A DNA stretch of 42,771 nt from Planctomycetota bacterium (GTDB lineage Bacteria; Planctomycetota; Phycisphaerae; WQYP01), in NCBI GenBank assembly GCA_021831565.1, contig JAKBMM010000023.1, forward strand, positions 1-42,771, written 5' to 3'. How positions within the stretch are numbered: position 1 is the stretch's first letter; every line of letters begins with the position of its first letter. The position numbers were made by a program, and so were the translations under genes. A model generated the notes under the pieces. The model saw nothing but the letters and a program-made list of their open reading frames with translations, was not told the origin of the DNA and did not search any database. Shown piece by piece: positions 22,501 to 30,044 of the stretch.

Positions 22501-24232
22501 TGGTGGACCATGCCTTGGAATAGCGGCGCTGCAACAGGTTCAGCCGGGTCTTGAGCAAAGCCAGGGATAAATTTTTGGCTGTGTTGACATGCGTCAGAAC
22601 CGTTTCCAGATCGGCCAGCCGGTTCATTTCCGCCAGCGCCTCGGCTTTGATAATCGTGGCGCGTGGATTGCCCGGCTGAACCTTAAGGACCTGGTCGGCG
22701 GTTCGCAGCGCAGCCGTCGGATCCGGCTTGAGAAGCAGCGCGGCTCGGTCCAGCATGATGGCGGGATTTCCGGGAAGATATTGGTCGATGCTATTGAGCT
22801 GTTTTAAAGCGGATCCGGACTGCCCCCGCAACTGGTACACCCGTGACTGAAGCTGCTTATCAAGAAACCAAAGGTTTGCTTCGGCGGAATTGCTCGGCGA
22901 GAGAATCGTTGCACCGCGTTTGAGCCATCGGAGCGCGGAACTGAGTCTGCCCCGGTCCAACCGCAGCCGCCCTCGGTAAACGTACACCCACGGCGATTCC
23001 GGCGCCCGCCGGGCGATCCAGGCCAGATATTTGGCGGCCTTGGCCAGATACGATTTCTCCTGGGGCGAACCGGCCGGAACCATCTCGGCCAGCTCCAGGT
23101 ATGCCCGCGTCAGTTGTTCGTTGGCGCGGGGACGAAGCAGCGATTGATTCACCAGCGGTGTGATGCCTTTGCCGCCGGCAAGATGCTCCAGCGACTGTTC
23201 CAGGTAAATGACCGCCTGGTCGGGGCGCTGCTGGTGCAGATAAAAGTCGCCCAACTCCAGGTAGTTGAGCATCTTGCCTGGTTCCAGGGCGATGAGTTTT
23301 TTCCAGACGCCCGCCACCACCGGCACGGAGGCGTTTTGCGCCATGAGCAACCGGATGTAAATAGTCAGAACCCGGGGGCTTTTAGGCGCCAGTGTCAAAG
23401 CTCTGTTGATCGCCCGCGTTGCGGCGGCTTGTCCTTTCGGCAGAGACTGATGGATACCCGCCAGCGCCGCCCACCCCTGGGCGTTGTGCGGATATTTTTT
23501 CAGAATCGAATCCATGATCCCTGTCGCCCGCTGGCGCAGGACCGCCGCCCGCCGGGGGCCAATGACGCGCTGTCGCAATTTCGTTTGTGCCTCTTCCAGG
23601 AAAAGCTCCGCCAGTGCGGCGTGGGCCTTGATGCTCGAAGGAGCAAGCCGGCAGGCCCGCTGAAGATCGCGCGCCACCTTGACATAACGCGCGTTGCTCA
23701 CGCCCGCCACCCCCGCCAGTTGCATGAGTTGTCCTTGACCGTAAAGACGCCAGGCGCGGGCGTTTTTCGGGTCCAGACGAATCACATGTTTGGCGGCCCC
23801 GGCCAGAAGGGTTGCCGTGCCTGTCCCGGTTATGTGCCACCGCGCCATCTGGTCGTAGGCGTTCAGGAGGCGAAGCCGGGCCGCCAGCAGCGAAGGATCA
23901 ATCTGCACCGCTCCCCGCCAGCGCCCGATCGCTTTCCAGAAGCGGCGCGGATGTTGGGCGGTGTACCGGTAGTAAACGTCTCCCAATTTCACCAGAAGAT
24001 CGGCGGTCTGGGGCAGGTGATGGGTATTGCACACGAGCACCGCCCGCTGGTAGCGGGCGATGCCCACGTCGATATGTCCCGCCTGCAGCGCCTGCTTGGC
24101 GCTGGCCACCAGCCGGGCGGGATTGTTCTGGTATACGTGTATCCCGTAAACGATACCGAAGACGCCGGCGACAATCAGCACGAGGATCGTCACGAGCAGT
24201 ATAAGAAATTTTGTATTGACACGTCTGGCCAT
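19541..24232 (-). CDS. Giant tetratricopeptide-repeat protein of the exosortase/EPS locus
   Basis: A 1563-residue protein with an uncleaved-looking N-terminal membrane anchor (FLILLVTILVLIVAGVFGIV, residues ~9-30), then repeated 34-residue helical pairs to the end. Typical TPR units have A at 8 and 20 and P at 32, as in ALEQSLEHL..., AQAAKISPANPEVVSTQFQL, ALKYYALLYKARPGHRTVLL and LLKLDPNNPDLLNNLAYLLA. Roughly 30 or more repeats fit. The organisation resembles PEP-CTERM-system TPR proteins (PrsT-like) that accompany exosortases and exopolysaccharide export; no lipobox is seen, so it is anchored by a helix instead. ATG 24232 has AAGGA five bases upstream and lies 36 bp after the EpsI-like gene. 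A periplasmic scaffold for polymer synthesis or export is inferred. Confidence 0.85.
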   Translation of the reverse strand: MARRVNTKFLILLVTILVLIVAGVFGIVYGIHVYQNNPARLVASAKQALQAGHIDVGIARYQRAVLVCNTHHLPQTADLLVKLGDVYYRYTAQHPRRFWKAIGRWRGAVQIDPSLLAARLRLLNAYDQMARWHITGTGTATLLAGAAKHVIRLDPKNARAWRLYGQGQLMQLAGVAGVSNARYVKVARDLQRACRLAPSSIKAHAALAELFLEEAQTKLRQRVIGPRRAAVLRQRATGIMDSILKKYPHNAQGWAALAGIHQSLPKGQAAATRAINRALTLAPKSPRVLTIYIRLLMAQNASVPVVAGVWKKLIALEPGKMLNYLELGDFYLHQQRPDQAVIYLEQSLEHLAGGKGITPLVNQSLLRPRANEQLTRAYLELAEMVPAGSPQEKSYLAKAAKYLAWIARRAPESPWVYVYRGRLRLDRGRLSSALRWLKRGATILSPSNSAEANLWFLDKQLQSRVYQLRGQSGSALKQLNSIDQYLPGNPAIMLDRAALLLKPDPTAALRTADQVLKVQPGNPRATIIKAEALAEMNRLADLETVLTHVNTAKNLSLALLKTRLNLLQRRYSKAWSTISPWLKQMPADPRVVMLGYAALAGLNQRTQAAQVVDRAVQASPDNMEFVLLSDRLHKPGAALPQVKISSLSGNVVQLVVPGVPARQTRRTQLAAIGKISDPLRRNLILARFYLGAGQFTQANAAAAQAAKISPANPEVVSTQFQLALIQKNFKSASLIAAKAAALNIDGLGGALFQARLDLARGDPAAAVGTLRPVRRKHPNNAVLQAYYGMALLASGNIQTGISDLKGALQSKPDDLIVLKTLIPYYLSQPGPQALAQARDLINQGMAYYPLDAQFKSWHYTLADLYGPPGPEITRRRAILKNDPNNIHNVRRLALLYARSKDLPRAIALLEKTLRANPNHIKMTQELGSLYLADHTPLKAQALYEKLAENAKPSIAFLGRLLLGDFYQSQNSLSQAAQLYESALKVQPTGRTVVQRRLGDMFFKYGRFKKALKYYALLYKARPGHRTVLLRYVETLIRAGRPAQGLAILNRTILAKNPHDEEALVLKGFALLRQRKLPAALVALNAALAVNPHDTHALYDRATVLAETPGGNLEHAIGDLVTLLGLAPDNVPARLLLANLYIRTNHDAEAVHEYVRTLAISPDYPMARVGYAQLLLALSTQYLRLPPSDQSEYAATLRTIRPLSRLRLLLAQSIRRYPKDPEWLVLQGRLDMLQGRRRHALAVERRAYRLANRGSLAALAYLDSLLSLKQYATAVHVAGEAIAITPGEVGLYVARGTAYAGLGKFAAGTVDFVHALKLTLSDPAIFLDIVNRYTTTMKGKQGATIALAGLRGLANRHPGDGALINAALAMVEFSHHRLPEALALTEKALANKPAGMVRLYALRLAALANYESGRYIQAKTNYLALLKLDPNNPDLLNNLAYLLAVKLKDPRAALAFAQKANTLAAKLQGGGAYTYNASILDTLGWVRFLNGDTSGAYEALRRSIHHAPPTTAYYHLARVLVAEKRPREARRVLQAGIVAARRSKDLIVEREEESLLKKLKGQAR

Positions 24233-24268
24233 GTTGTTCCTTTTGCATCATGCCGCGGCGGCGCGCGT

Positions 24269-25114
24269 CTAATTCGCCGGCGCCGTTGTTTTTGCAACCC
24301 GCGCCGCCGGGCGCCGCCGGGCCTTGGCGCTGGGAGACCGGGCGTTAAGTTTTTTCCAATTCGGCAGACACCGTTCAATCGCCGGCAGGGCGGCGCGCAG
24401 GAACGCCGCGATTTGTCGCCGCGCCACGGCGCGGGTACACGGGCCGCGCACGTCGATTTCGATTTTGGCGTCGTAGCCGTACTTGCTGCGGCGGCGCCAG
24501 AACAGTTCGCTCACCTGCTGGGGATCGGCAACGTAGCGTCCGTCTACCTGAAAGGTGTAGGCGGTGTTGATGTACCGCCCGCCATGCGTCTGATTGATGA
24601 TCAGCGGCAGACCGGAAAAACCGCTTTCCGGCACGGCAAACGATAGAAATCGCATGGGCATGTTGGATACCGTTCCATTGGCGTGGGGGACGTTGTGAAT
24701 CACGATCAACGAGTCATAGATGCGTTTGAGGCCGATGCCGATCCAGCAGACATTCGGCACATGAGGGGTGGCGAAATCGGTCGGATAGTAGTTGAGATTC
24801 AAGGACACAATCGCGCCCGGCGCGTGGAGCGGCAGGCGGCTGTCCCAGTATTTGCGCAGCAGGTATTCGTGCGTACCGAGCACCTGTACGACATCCGCGC
24901 TGAGCTTGCTGTCCACCCATCCCGGGCGCACCCGGAACGGCGGTAAAACTTTCGGCAGGGTATACAACGGCCTTTGCAGCGGCGTGCGCAGTTTCTGGAG
25001 CACCACGTGAAAAGACTTTTGCGCCAGAACAAGCGAGACCAGTCCGCCGACAAGTATCGCCAGAGCGACCACGAGCGGCAGATATCGCGCCGGAATTGTT
25101 TTCGGATCGCTCAT
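24269..25114 (-). CDS. EpsI-like (DUF3485) exosortase-associated protein
   Basis: A 281-residue protein with an N-terminal membrane segment (YLPLVVALAILVGGLVSLVL) and an extracytoplasmic domain. Features shared with EpsI/DUF3485 proteins are an early VVQVLGTHEYLLRKYWD segment, strand VSLNLNYYPTD, and HVPNVCWIGIGLK around the family's conserved H..P..C. The central FSGLPLIINQTHG and RYINTAYTFQVDGRYVADP continue the domain. The tail is Arg/Ala/Lys-rich. The start overlaps the exosortase stop by ATGA (25111-25114). In other bacteria EpsI is either fused to or next to the exosortase and is needed for exopolysaccharide or protein sorting. Similarity is moderate, so the name rests on both sequence and position. 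Confidence 0.65.
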   Translation of the reverse strand: MSDPKTIPARYLPLVVALAILVGGLVSLVLAQKSFHVVLQKLRTPLQRPLYTLPKVLPPFRVRPGWVDSKLSADVVQVLGTHEYLLRKYWDSRLPLHAPGAIVSLNLNYYPTDFATPHVPNVCWIGIGLKRIYDSLIVIHNVPHANGTVSNMPMRFLSFAVPESGFSGLPLIINQTHGGRYINTAYTFQVDGRYVADPQQVSELFWRRRSKYGYDAKIEIDVRGPCTRAVARRQIAAFLRAALPAIERCLPNWKKLNARSPSAKARRRPAARVAKTTAPAN

Positions 25115-26145
25115 GACGCTTTGGCTCCCAACGGTGCGGATGGCTGCCCGGCCCGCTCCTCCACCAATAGATTCGACGCAATCAGGTCGATGATCCACGC
25201 CGCCCCGATCTGGAGCAAAAACGCCGGGATCAGCATGAGCAGACCGAGGCTCGCGTGGGTGCTTCCCCGCGCCCATTCGGAGCCGGCCGTCACAAAAAGT
25301 ACGCCGGTTAAGGTGACACGGAGTGCATTGCAGGCGATGGCGATCGGCAAAGCGCACAGGGCCAGCACTATTTTCTGCCACATGGGCCGCTGGCTGGAAT
25401 AGGCCAGTGCGATGGCCAGTGCAAAAAAAGCCGTCAGCATCCGTATCCCGCTGCACGCCTGCGCCACGTTGAGAGATTCCCAGTGCGTGCCCACCTGAAT
25501 GTGAACCTGCGTGGCCGTGCGAATGGCGTTGACGCCGAACAGCGGCAGCAGGTGAACGCCCGCCGATGCGGACAGGTATTGCAGCGGAGTGGTGAACTTG
25601 ACGTAAAGAGCCTGCGGCGGATTAATCATGAAAATAAGATAACAGATCGGTAACCAGAGTATTTTCATCTGCTCCCACCCCAGCAGCCAGAGCACGAGTC
25701 CGAAAAGCACCACAAACATGCTCAGATGCGAGAACTGAATCTGACCACAGATCAGGAACAGCGTCTGGACGGACACGCCGAATGCCAGCAGGGCCAGTCC
25801 CAGCGGATGGTGCTTCACGGGCAGGCTTTGGAGCGTCGGCCATTGCAGATAGACAAAAAAGGCGCTGATCAAGGGTATCACAAAACCCATGCTGAAATTA
25901 GGGTTGCTGTACCAAACGGCCAAAAGCTGAAGAAAATTGATTCGATAGAGCAATAGGAACGCCGCCGCCACCAGCCCCAGAAGCGCCCATTGTCCGGGTG
26001 TTGCGCCGCCGGAAACCCGCGCGATTTGAATTGGACCCGTCCGCGTATAGTCAAAGCGCATCTGCGGCGTATCGGCGTTGCCGGTCGCACTGGGCGCGGG
26101 GGCGTGTCCATTCACCGCGGTTACTTCGGTTCTTCGCCATTTCAT
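25111..26145 (-). CDS. Exosortase (membrane transpeptidase)
   Basis: A 344-residue polytopic membrane protein with about eight hydrophobic helices. The catalytic triad of the exosortase family is clear: C231 in NVAQACSGIRML, R276 in ACNALRVTLTG and H297 in GSTHASLGLLML. Exosortases cut PEP-CTERM-like tails and attach proteins to the cell surface or polymer; the substrate tail motif for this one is not known. ATG 26145 has GGAG eight bases upstream. It follows the Wza-like gene by 84 bp and is coupled to the EpsI-like gene. No protein with a C-terminal PEP-type tail is encoded in this window, so its targets are elsewhere. Confidence 0.92.
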   Translation of the reverse strand: MKWRRTEVTAVNGHAPAPSATGNADTPQMRFDYTRTGPIQIARVSGGATPGQWALLGLVAAAFLLLYRINFLQLLAVWYSNPNFSMGFVIPLISAFFVYLQWPTLQSLPVKHHPLGLALLAFGVSVQTLFLICGQIQFSHLSMFVVLFGLVLWLLGWEQMKILWLPICYLIFMINPPQALYVKFTTPLQYLSASAGVHLLPLFGVNAIRTATQVHIQVGTHWESLNVAQACSGIRMLTAFFALAIALAYSSQRPMWQKIVLALCALPIAIACNALRVTLTGVLFVTAGSEWARGSTHASLGLLMLIPAFLLQIGAAWIIDLIASNLLVEERAGQPSAPLGAKAS

Positions 26146-26229
26146 GGATTCCGCTCCGCCTGGCCGCCACATGTCATCTGGTGAATTTTAACATGAAGGC
26201 GCTTAGGCGCAATAAGGATTTACACTATC

Positions 26230-27846
26230 TTATGGCGGCTGAATAATGGTCGGCTGAATGTAAAAGTTCCGGTCATAGGTAAAGCCAAAACCATAACTGG
26301 CGGCAAATCCGTTGCGGATAACCGCCAGGGGATAGGCGAATACATCCGTACCGACGTTGAGCACATCATTGGGTTTGAGGAATATATCCGGCTCTTGGCC
26401 ATCAAAAATGGCCTGCAGGTTGACCTGGATGATGGTTTCTTGGTTACGCCCGATGCGGCGAATCAATTCGCAGCGGCGCGGAATAGCCAGTGTGCCCAGA
26501 TTGCCGGCGGCGGCGACCGCCATTTTCAACGTGATTCTCTGGCCGGTCATGCTGTAGACACCGGGCCGATTCACATTTCCCATGACATAATAGTATTTGG
26601 GTTCCACCGCCGGCACATTGATGATATCGCCGGCGTGGATCACGATGTTGTAGCGCGGGTCTCCTTCGCGCAGCTTCTTGATGGGAATCCGTATGATCTT
26701 TTGCGCCAGATATAACGGCGCGTGCGGTTTTTTACTCCGGGCATTGACGAAATTGTAGACGAGCGGAGGCGCCGGGAGAACTACCGGGCGGGTGGCGGCC
26801 GGCGCGGGGCGGGTGGCGGCTTTCATTTTGACCCAATGATGGTTCAGATATACATAATTTGGCGCAGGCGCCGTGGCGGGTGGAGAAACCGCGCGCCGCA
26901 ACAAGCTCCGCAAATTCTCCGTTGGCCGCGTGGACGGCGCCGGTCGGGTGGAGGTTTTCTCGCCAAGCCTCCGGGCGATCTGTTCGAGCATCCGCGCCGG
27001 CGAAGAGCTTGTTCCTGTCGTTTCCGCCGCGCCGGCCTTCGGTCTCGCTGCGCCGCCAGGCCGCGCTTTCGGCGCCGTCTTGGCGGATTCGGGGCGAATC
27101 ACGTAGAGCCAGCGCATGCCCGGCTGGAGCGGCACGTCGCCCGCCAGCGCCAGCGCATCGAGCAGGCGGAAGTCCGGCGACATGATGTTATAAGTGCCGG
27201 GGTGCAGCGCGGCCCCAATGACTGAAAACACTCTGCGCCGAGCCTCGGTCAGGGCGATGTTCACCTGCGGACCGGGCTGGTGGGGACCGGGAGGCGACAT
27301 CTGCCCGCTTTGGATCAGTTTCTGTATAATTACGTCGCGAAGCCGGCGGGTCGTTAAGCCCGCCGCATGAATGGTTCCTATGAAATCGAGAGTAATATCG
27401 CCTTGTGTATTGATCTGCCGGGTCTGCACCGATTCCTGGCCGGGAACCACCAGTTCAAACACGGAAACAGTGACCACATCTCCCGGCCCGAGCAAATAAG
27501 GCTTATGAGTGGGAAGCAGATCCGCCGCGGTTGGCGGTACCGAATCTTTCCAGGGATGCGCCGGCGGATCATCCACGGCCAGGGAGTCGAGAATCGGCCA
27601 GGTCACCGGCTGCACGCGCCCCCAGGGGTTGGCCTTGTCAAACCGGCCCACTTCCGACGGGTTGAGAAACGAGTTGCGAAGGTTCAGGTAATTGCAGCCG
27701 ACCAGAGAACCGGCCGCACCAGCCAGCAGGGCCATTCCTATCACTTGATACAACGCGCGACGGCACCACATGGCGTGTAATTTTTTCACGAAGAAGCTCG
27801 CGAGGGACCACCGCGGCTCCAAACTGCGAGTTTCCATCCGACCCAT
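26230..27846 (-). CDS. Wza-like polysaccharide export lipoprotein (Poly_export/SLBB)
   Basis: The 538-residue protein has a long signal sequence with lipobox LVGC (C51), then the polysaccharide-export domain: YLLGPGDVVTVSVFE, VQTRQINTQGDITLDFIGTI, HAAGLTTRRLRDVI. A Pro/Ala/Thr-rich insert (~residues 250-350) follows. SLBB-like soluble-ligand repeats come after it (YNIVIHAGDIINVPAVEPKY, YYVMGNVNRPGVYSM, NDVLNVGTDVFAYP). Wza-type proteins form the outer-membrane channel for exopolysaccharide. ATG 27846 has GGAG nine bases upstream; an internal Met at 26 would give a more usual 26-residue signal. It is the first gene of the leftward EPS/exosortase locus, and its upstream region carries palindromes. 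Confidence 0.9.
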   Translation of the reverse strand: MGRMETRSLEPRWSLASFFVKKLHAMWCRRALYQVIGMALLAGAAGSLVGCNYLNLRNSFLNPSEVGRFDKANPWGRVQPVTWPILDSLAVDDPPAHPWKDSVPPTAADLLPTHKPYLLGPGDVVTVSVFELVVPGQESVQTRQINTQGDITLDFIGTIHAAGLTTRRLRDVIIQKLIQSGQMSPPGPHQPGPQVNIALTEARRRVFSVIGAALHPGTYNIMSPDFRLLDALALAGDVPLQPGMRWLYVIRPESAKTAPKARPGGAARPKAGAAETTGTSSSPARMLEQIARRLGEKTSTRPAPSTRPTENLRSLLRRAVSPPATAPAPNYVYLNHHWVKMKAATRPAPAATRPVVLPAPPLVYNFVNARSKKPHAPLYLAQKIIRIPIKKLREGDPRYNIVIHAGDIINVPAVEPKYYYVMGNVNRPGVYSMTGQRITLKMAVAAAGNLGTLAIPRRCELIRRIGRNQETIIQVNLQAIFDGQEPDIFLKPNDVLNVGTDVFAYPLAVIRNGFAASYGFGFTYDRNFYIQPTIIQPP

Positions 27847-27897
27847 GATCTACATCTCCGAACAGGGCTAGGCATACCTAAGCATAAGAAAAAATGA

Positions 27898-27936
27898 GCG
27901 GGACGTCCCGCCGCCGCGATCCTTGGTTCATGAACC
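27898..27936. promoter_or_regulatory. Two perfect palindromes upstream of the Wza-like gene
   Basis: GCGGGACGTCCCGC (27898-27911) and GGTTCATGAACC (27925-27936) are perfect palindromes 13 bp apart, 50-90 bp upstream of the Wza-like start. Read leftward, the first is followed by TCATTTTTTCTT and could also act as an attenuator (five-bp stem, ACGT loop). The second overlaps the rightward promoter candidate at 27923-27952. Both look like regulator-binding sites for the EPS locus or the divergent gene. Confidence 0.4.
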
Positions 27937-27952
27937 CTCTATTGTGTATAAT
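27923..27952 (+). promoter_or_regulatory. Rightward promoter candidate in the Wza-phosphoesterase spacer
   Basis: TTGGTT (27923-27928), 18 bp, TATAAT (27947-27952). It points to the metallophosphoesterase gene 550 bp away, so a long leader would be made. The GGTTCATGAACC palindrome sits on the -35/spacer, where a bound repressor would block it. Confidence 0.4.
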
Positions 27953-28010
27953 CTTATCCGCTGACCAACCCGCGCCGGAGCGCAAACCGGCTGGATCGCC
28001 GGCACAACAA

Positions 28011-28036
28011 TCCGCAGTATAACTCCGCAGTATAAG
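28011..28036 (+). repeat. 13-bp tandem duplication
   Basis: TCCGCAGTATAAC (28011-28023) and TCCGCAGTATAAG (28024-28036), identical at 12 of 13 positions. Confidence 0.85.
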
Positions 28037-28293
28037 GATACCACGAGATTGCCCCGGCCTCAATGGTGTCCGCATATTCAAGCATTCATCGCCTGGTGTC
28101 AAGCCATACCTGAAAAAATTGCCGCCCGCAGCACTACTATTTATCGGCCATCGGACTGATGAAAGTTAACCCGATACCACTCGCTTTGTTGAGGGATGGC
28201 ATTTTTTCGAGTGAACCCGGAGGAACCGGATGGCATGAATGTTTCCGCTAAGACGGCGTGCCGGACGACTCGCCTCTTTTCCGACTCTTCCCT

Positions 28294-28319
28294 GCCTACT
28301 GTCAGGGCCTACTGTCAGG
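28294..28319 (+). repeat. 13-bp exact tandem duplication inside a hairpin
   Basis: GCCTACTGTCAGG occurs twice without a gap (28294-28306, 28307-28319). The flanks CCTGCC and GGCAGG pair with each other, so the two copies sit in a potential stem-loop. Confidence 0.85.
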
Positions 28320-28502
28320 CAGGCCGGAAAATTGCCACGCGTTTGTGATCGAAGGCCTGTGGCGGCCTCGCTATCTCATCAAACAGGCGCTAACATGGAA
28401 ATGAGCCGTGGCCTCGGTACTGGCGCCTCGCCGCACGGCGCCGGCCACAGCCCTGTAAATTCAGGCGGTTGCTCCGCACCCAGGCACGCCGGGATCGCTT
28501 GT

Positions 28503-29273
28503 ATGTTGCGCTTATACATGGATACCATTCATCTTCCCGTACCGGCGCTTCCGCGCCTTTTTGACGGCCTGCGCATTCTGCACTTATCCGATCTGCACAT
28601 CACGCGGTGGACACCGCGGTTGACGTGCTGGCGGCGGCGGTTGGGACGGCTCCGTCCCGACTTGGCCGTGATTACCGGTGATCTGGGACACCGAAGCTGG
28701 CGCTGGCGCCAGTCGCTGCCCAACATTCTTCACCTGCTGCAGGCGGTGCATTCGCCGCTGGGGTTTTATTTTATTCTCGGCAATCATGATTCTCTGGAAC
28801 TGGGACCGGCGCTGGTGGAACATGGATTCGTCATGCTCGCCAATCAGTCCGTGATTCTCAAACGCGGGTTGCAGCGCCTGGCATTGATCGGCCTGGCCCA
28901 GCATCGCCGCTTGGATACCGATATTCCCGCCGCTCTGCGCGACGTATGGCCCGGCGATTGCAAGCTCATGCTCATGCACTATCCCGACCTGGTGCAGGCC
29001 GCGGCCGCCGCCGGAGCGGATGTCTGTCTGGCCGGGCATACCCACGGCGGCCAGATTTGTTTGCCGGACGGACGGCCCCTGATCCGCCAGGATACGCTGC
29101 CGCCGCGCCTGTGCACGGGCGTCCACCGGATGGGGCGCACGTGGCTGGTCATCAACCGTGGAATTGGCGTGGCGGGCCTGCGCGTACGCCTGTTCTGCCC
29201 GCCGCAGGCCATCATGCTCGTGCTGCACCGCGCCGCCTGCGCGGACGATCAGATCAGGAATAGTCTTGCATAA
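28503..29273 (+). CDS. Calcineurin-like metallophosphoesterase (YkuE/YaeI type)
   Basis: A 256-residue protein with the full motif series: D30xH32 in ILHLSDLHITR, D60 in LAVITGDLGHR, N94-H95 in FILGNHDSLEL, H159 in LMLMHYPDL and H179/H181 in LAGHTHGGQ. The GHTHGGQI..PDGRP order matches the YkuE/YaeI group, which acts on membrane-related phosphoesters such as lipid A precursors in some bacteria; the substrate here is unknown. ATG 28503 is chosen because the family normally begins just before the 'DGLRILHLSDLH' strand; the in-frame ATG at 28395 would add unrelated sequence. No strong ribosome site precedes either. It converges with the ASCH gene. Confidence 0.88.
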   Translation: MLRLYMDTIHLPVPALPRLFDGLRILHLSDLHITRWTPRLTCWRRRLGRLRPDLAVITGDLGHRSWRWRQSLPNILHLLQAVHSPLGFYFILGNHDSLELGPALVEHGFVMLANQSVILKRGLQRLALIGLAQHRRLDTDIPAALRDVWPGDCKLMLMHYPDLVQAAAAAGADVCLAGHTHGGQICLPDGRPLIRQDTLPPRLCTGVHRMGRTWLVINRGIGVAGLRVRLFCPPQAIMLVLHRAACADDQIRNSLA

Positions 29274-29308
29274 AAATGTCCATATCTCTGCCTGCTCGGC
29301 TGCGCGGA

Positions 29309-30001
29309 TCATTCCCTATTGACGGCACGCACCGGCTCCAATGGTCGATGGGTCAGAACATATTGCCGCAGGATTTCCCGCTGGTCGGGTTTCATCAGAC
29401 GCGATGGACTCGCAGCGATGTGCGCCGCTCGGCGCGGCGGGTGCGCTGCCGCGGGTTCCAGATCAATCCCGGCACGCCGGGGGAGGGCGCGGGAAATATT
29501 CGCAGGTGGCGGATCTCGTTGAATCTCTTTTGACTGCGCGGCGTTTTCATCCTCGGCAACGCTTGGGCGCTCCGGCGCCGGAGCGCCGGTGGCCGGGTGG
29601 GTGCGACTTGCCGCGCCCGGTTCGATCGGCCACTGAAATACCACGCGAAACAACCGTTTGCCCGCCGGTATCACCGGGTAATGTCGCTCCAATTCCGCCA
29701 GCAATTCGGCGCGGTTGGAAAAACCGTCCGCGATGGCGTCCGCATCAGTCAAGGCGTGGAAATCCGCCAACTCCTCCACGCGAAGGATACGCAGCCTGCC
29801 CAGACCCGGCGTGTAACTGATCTGGCCGGCAAAGACGATGGGACGCGACCAGAGACGAATGGTCTGGCTTTTTTTTCCCGCCCGCACCAGCGCCACAAGA
29901 TGTCGTTTGAGCAACAGCACGACCAGAAAACATAACTGCCGCGCCGGAAATTTGCCAATTTTGGCCGGAGCACCCTTGCCGCGCCGCCCGTACAATCCCA
30001 C
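29309..30001 (-). CDS. ASCH (PUA-like) domain protein with low-complexity tail
   Basis: A 230-residue protein. Residues ~25-130 form an ASCH domain: LLLKRHLVALVRAGKKSQTI, the usual 'GxKTxxxR' corner, then RLRILRVEELADFHALTDAD and LAELERHYPVI...RLFRVVFQW. ASCH domains are RNA-binding or nucleoside-processing folds related to PUA. The C-terminal ~100 residues are Ala/Pro/Arg-rich and likely disordered. The GTG start at 30001 has GGGAG five bases upstream. That site is part of the hairpin CCCGG-TTGA-CCGGG, so translation may be controlled by structure. It is 43 bp behind the last sugar-operon gene on the same strand and may be read through. Confidence 0.65.
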   Translation of the reverse strand: MGLYGRRGKGAPAKIGKFPARQLCFLVVLLLKRHLVALVRAGKKSQTIRLWSRPIVFAGQISYTPGLGRLRILRVEELADFHALTDADAIADGFSNRAELLAELERHYPVIPAGKRLFRVVFQWPIEPGAASRTHPATGAPAPERPSVAEDENAAQSKEIQRDPPPANISRALPRRAGIDLEPAAAHPPRRAAHIAASPSRLMKPDQREILRQYVLTHRPLEPVRAVNRE

Positions 30002-30044
30002 ATGGGCTCCCGGTCAACCGGGCGCAAAGATAGTCGCAGTGGAG

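Larger units (their letters stand above)
27953..28502. other. 550-bp gene-free spacer with two tandem duplications
   Basis: An open frame runs through 28239-28502 in phase with the metallophosphoesterase, but it is Arg/Pro/Gly-rich with no similarity and no ribosome site, so I treat it as non-coding. The spacer holds two 13-bp-period tandem duplications (28011-28036 and 28294-28319). No RNA gene is recognised. Confidence 0.5.

Noticed and set aside
23114-24646. 510-codon rightward frame opposite the TPR gene
   Set aside because: Arg/Gln/His-rich shadow of a GC-rich gene, with no ribosome site or similarity; the TPR repeats lie on the other strand.
28239-28502. N-terminal extension of the metallophosphoesterase
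   Set aside because: Arg/Pro-rich, contains tandem duplications, has no ribosome site and no family similarity; the family starts near 28503.
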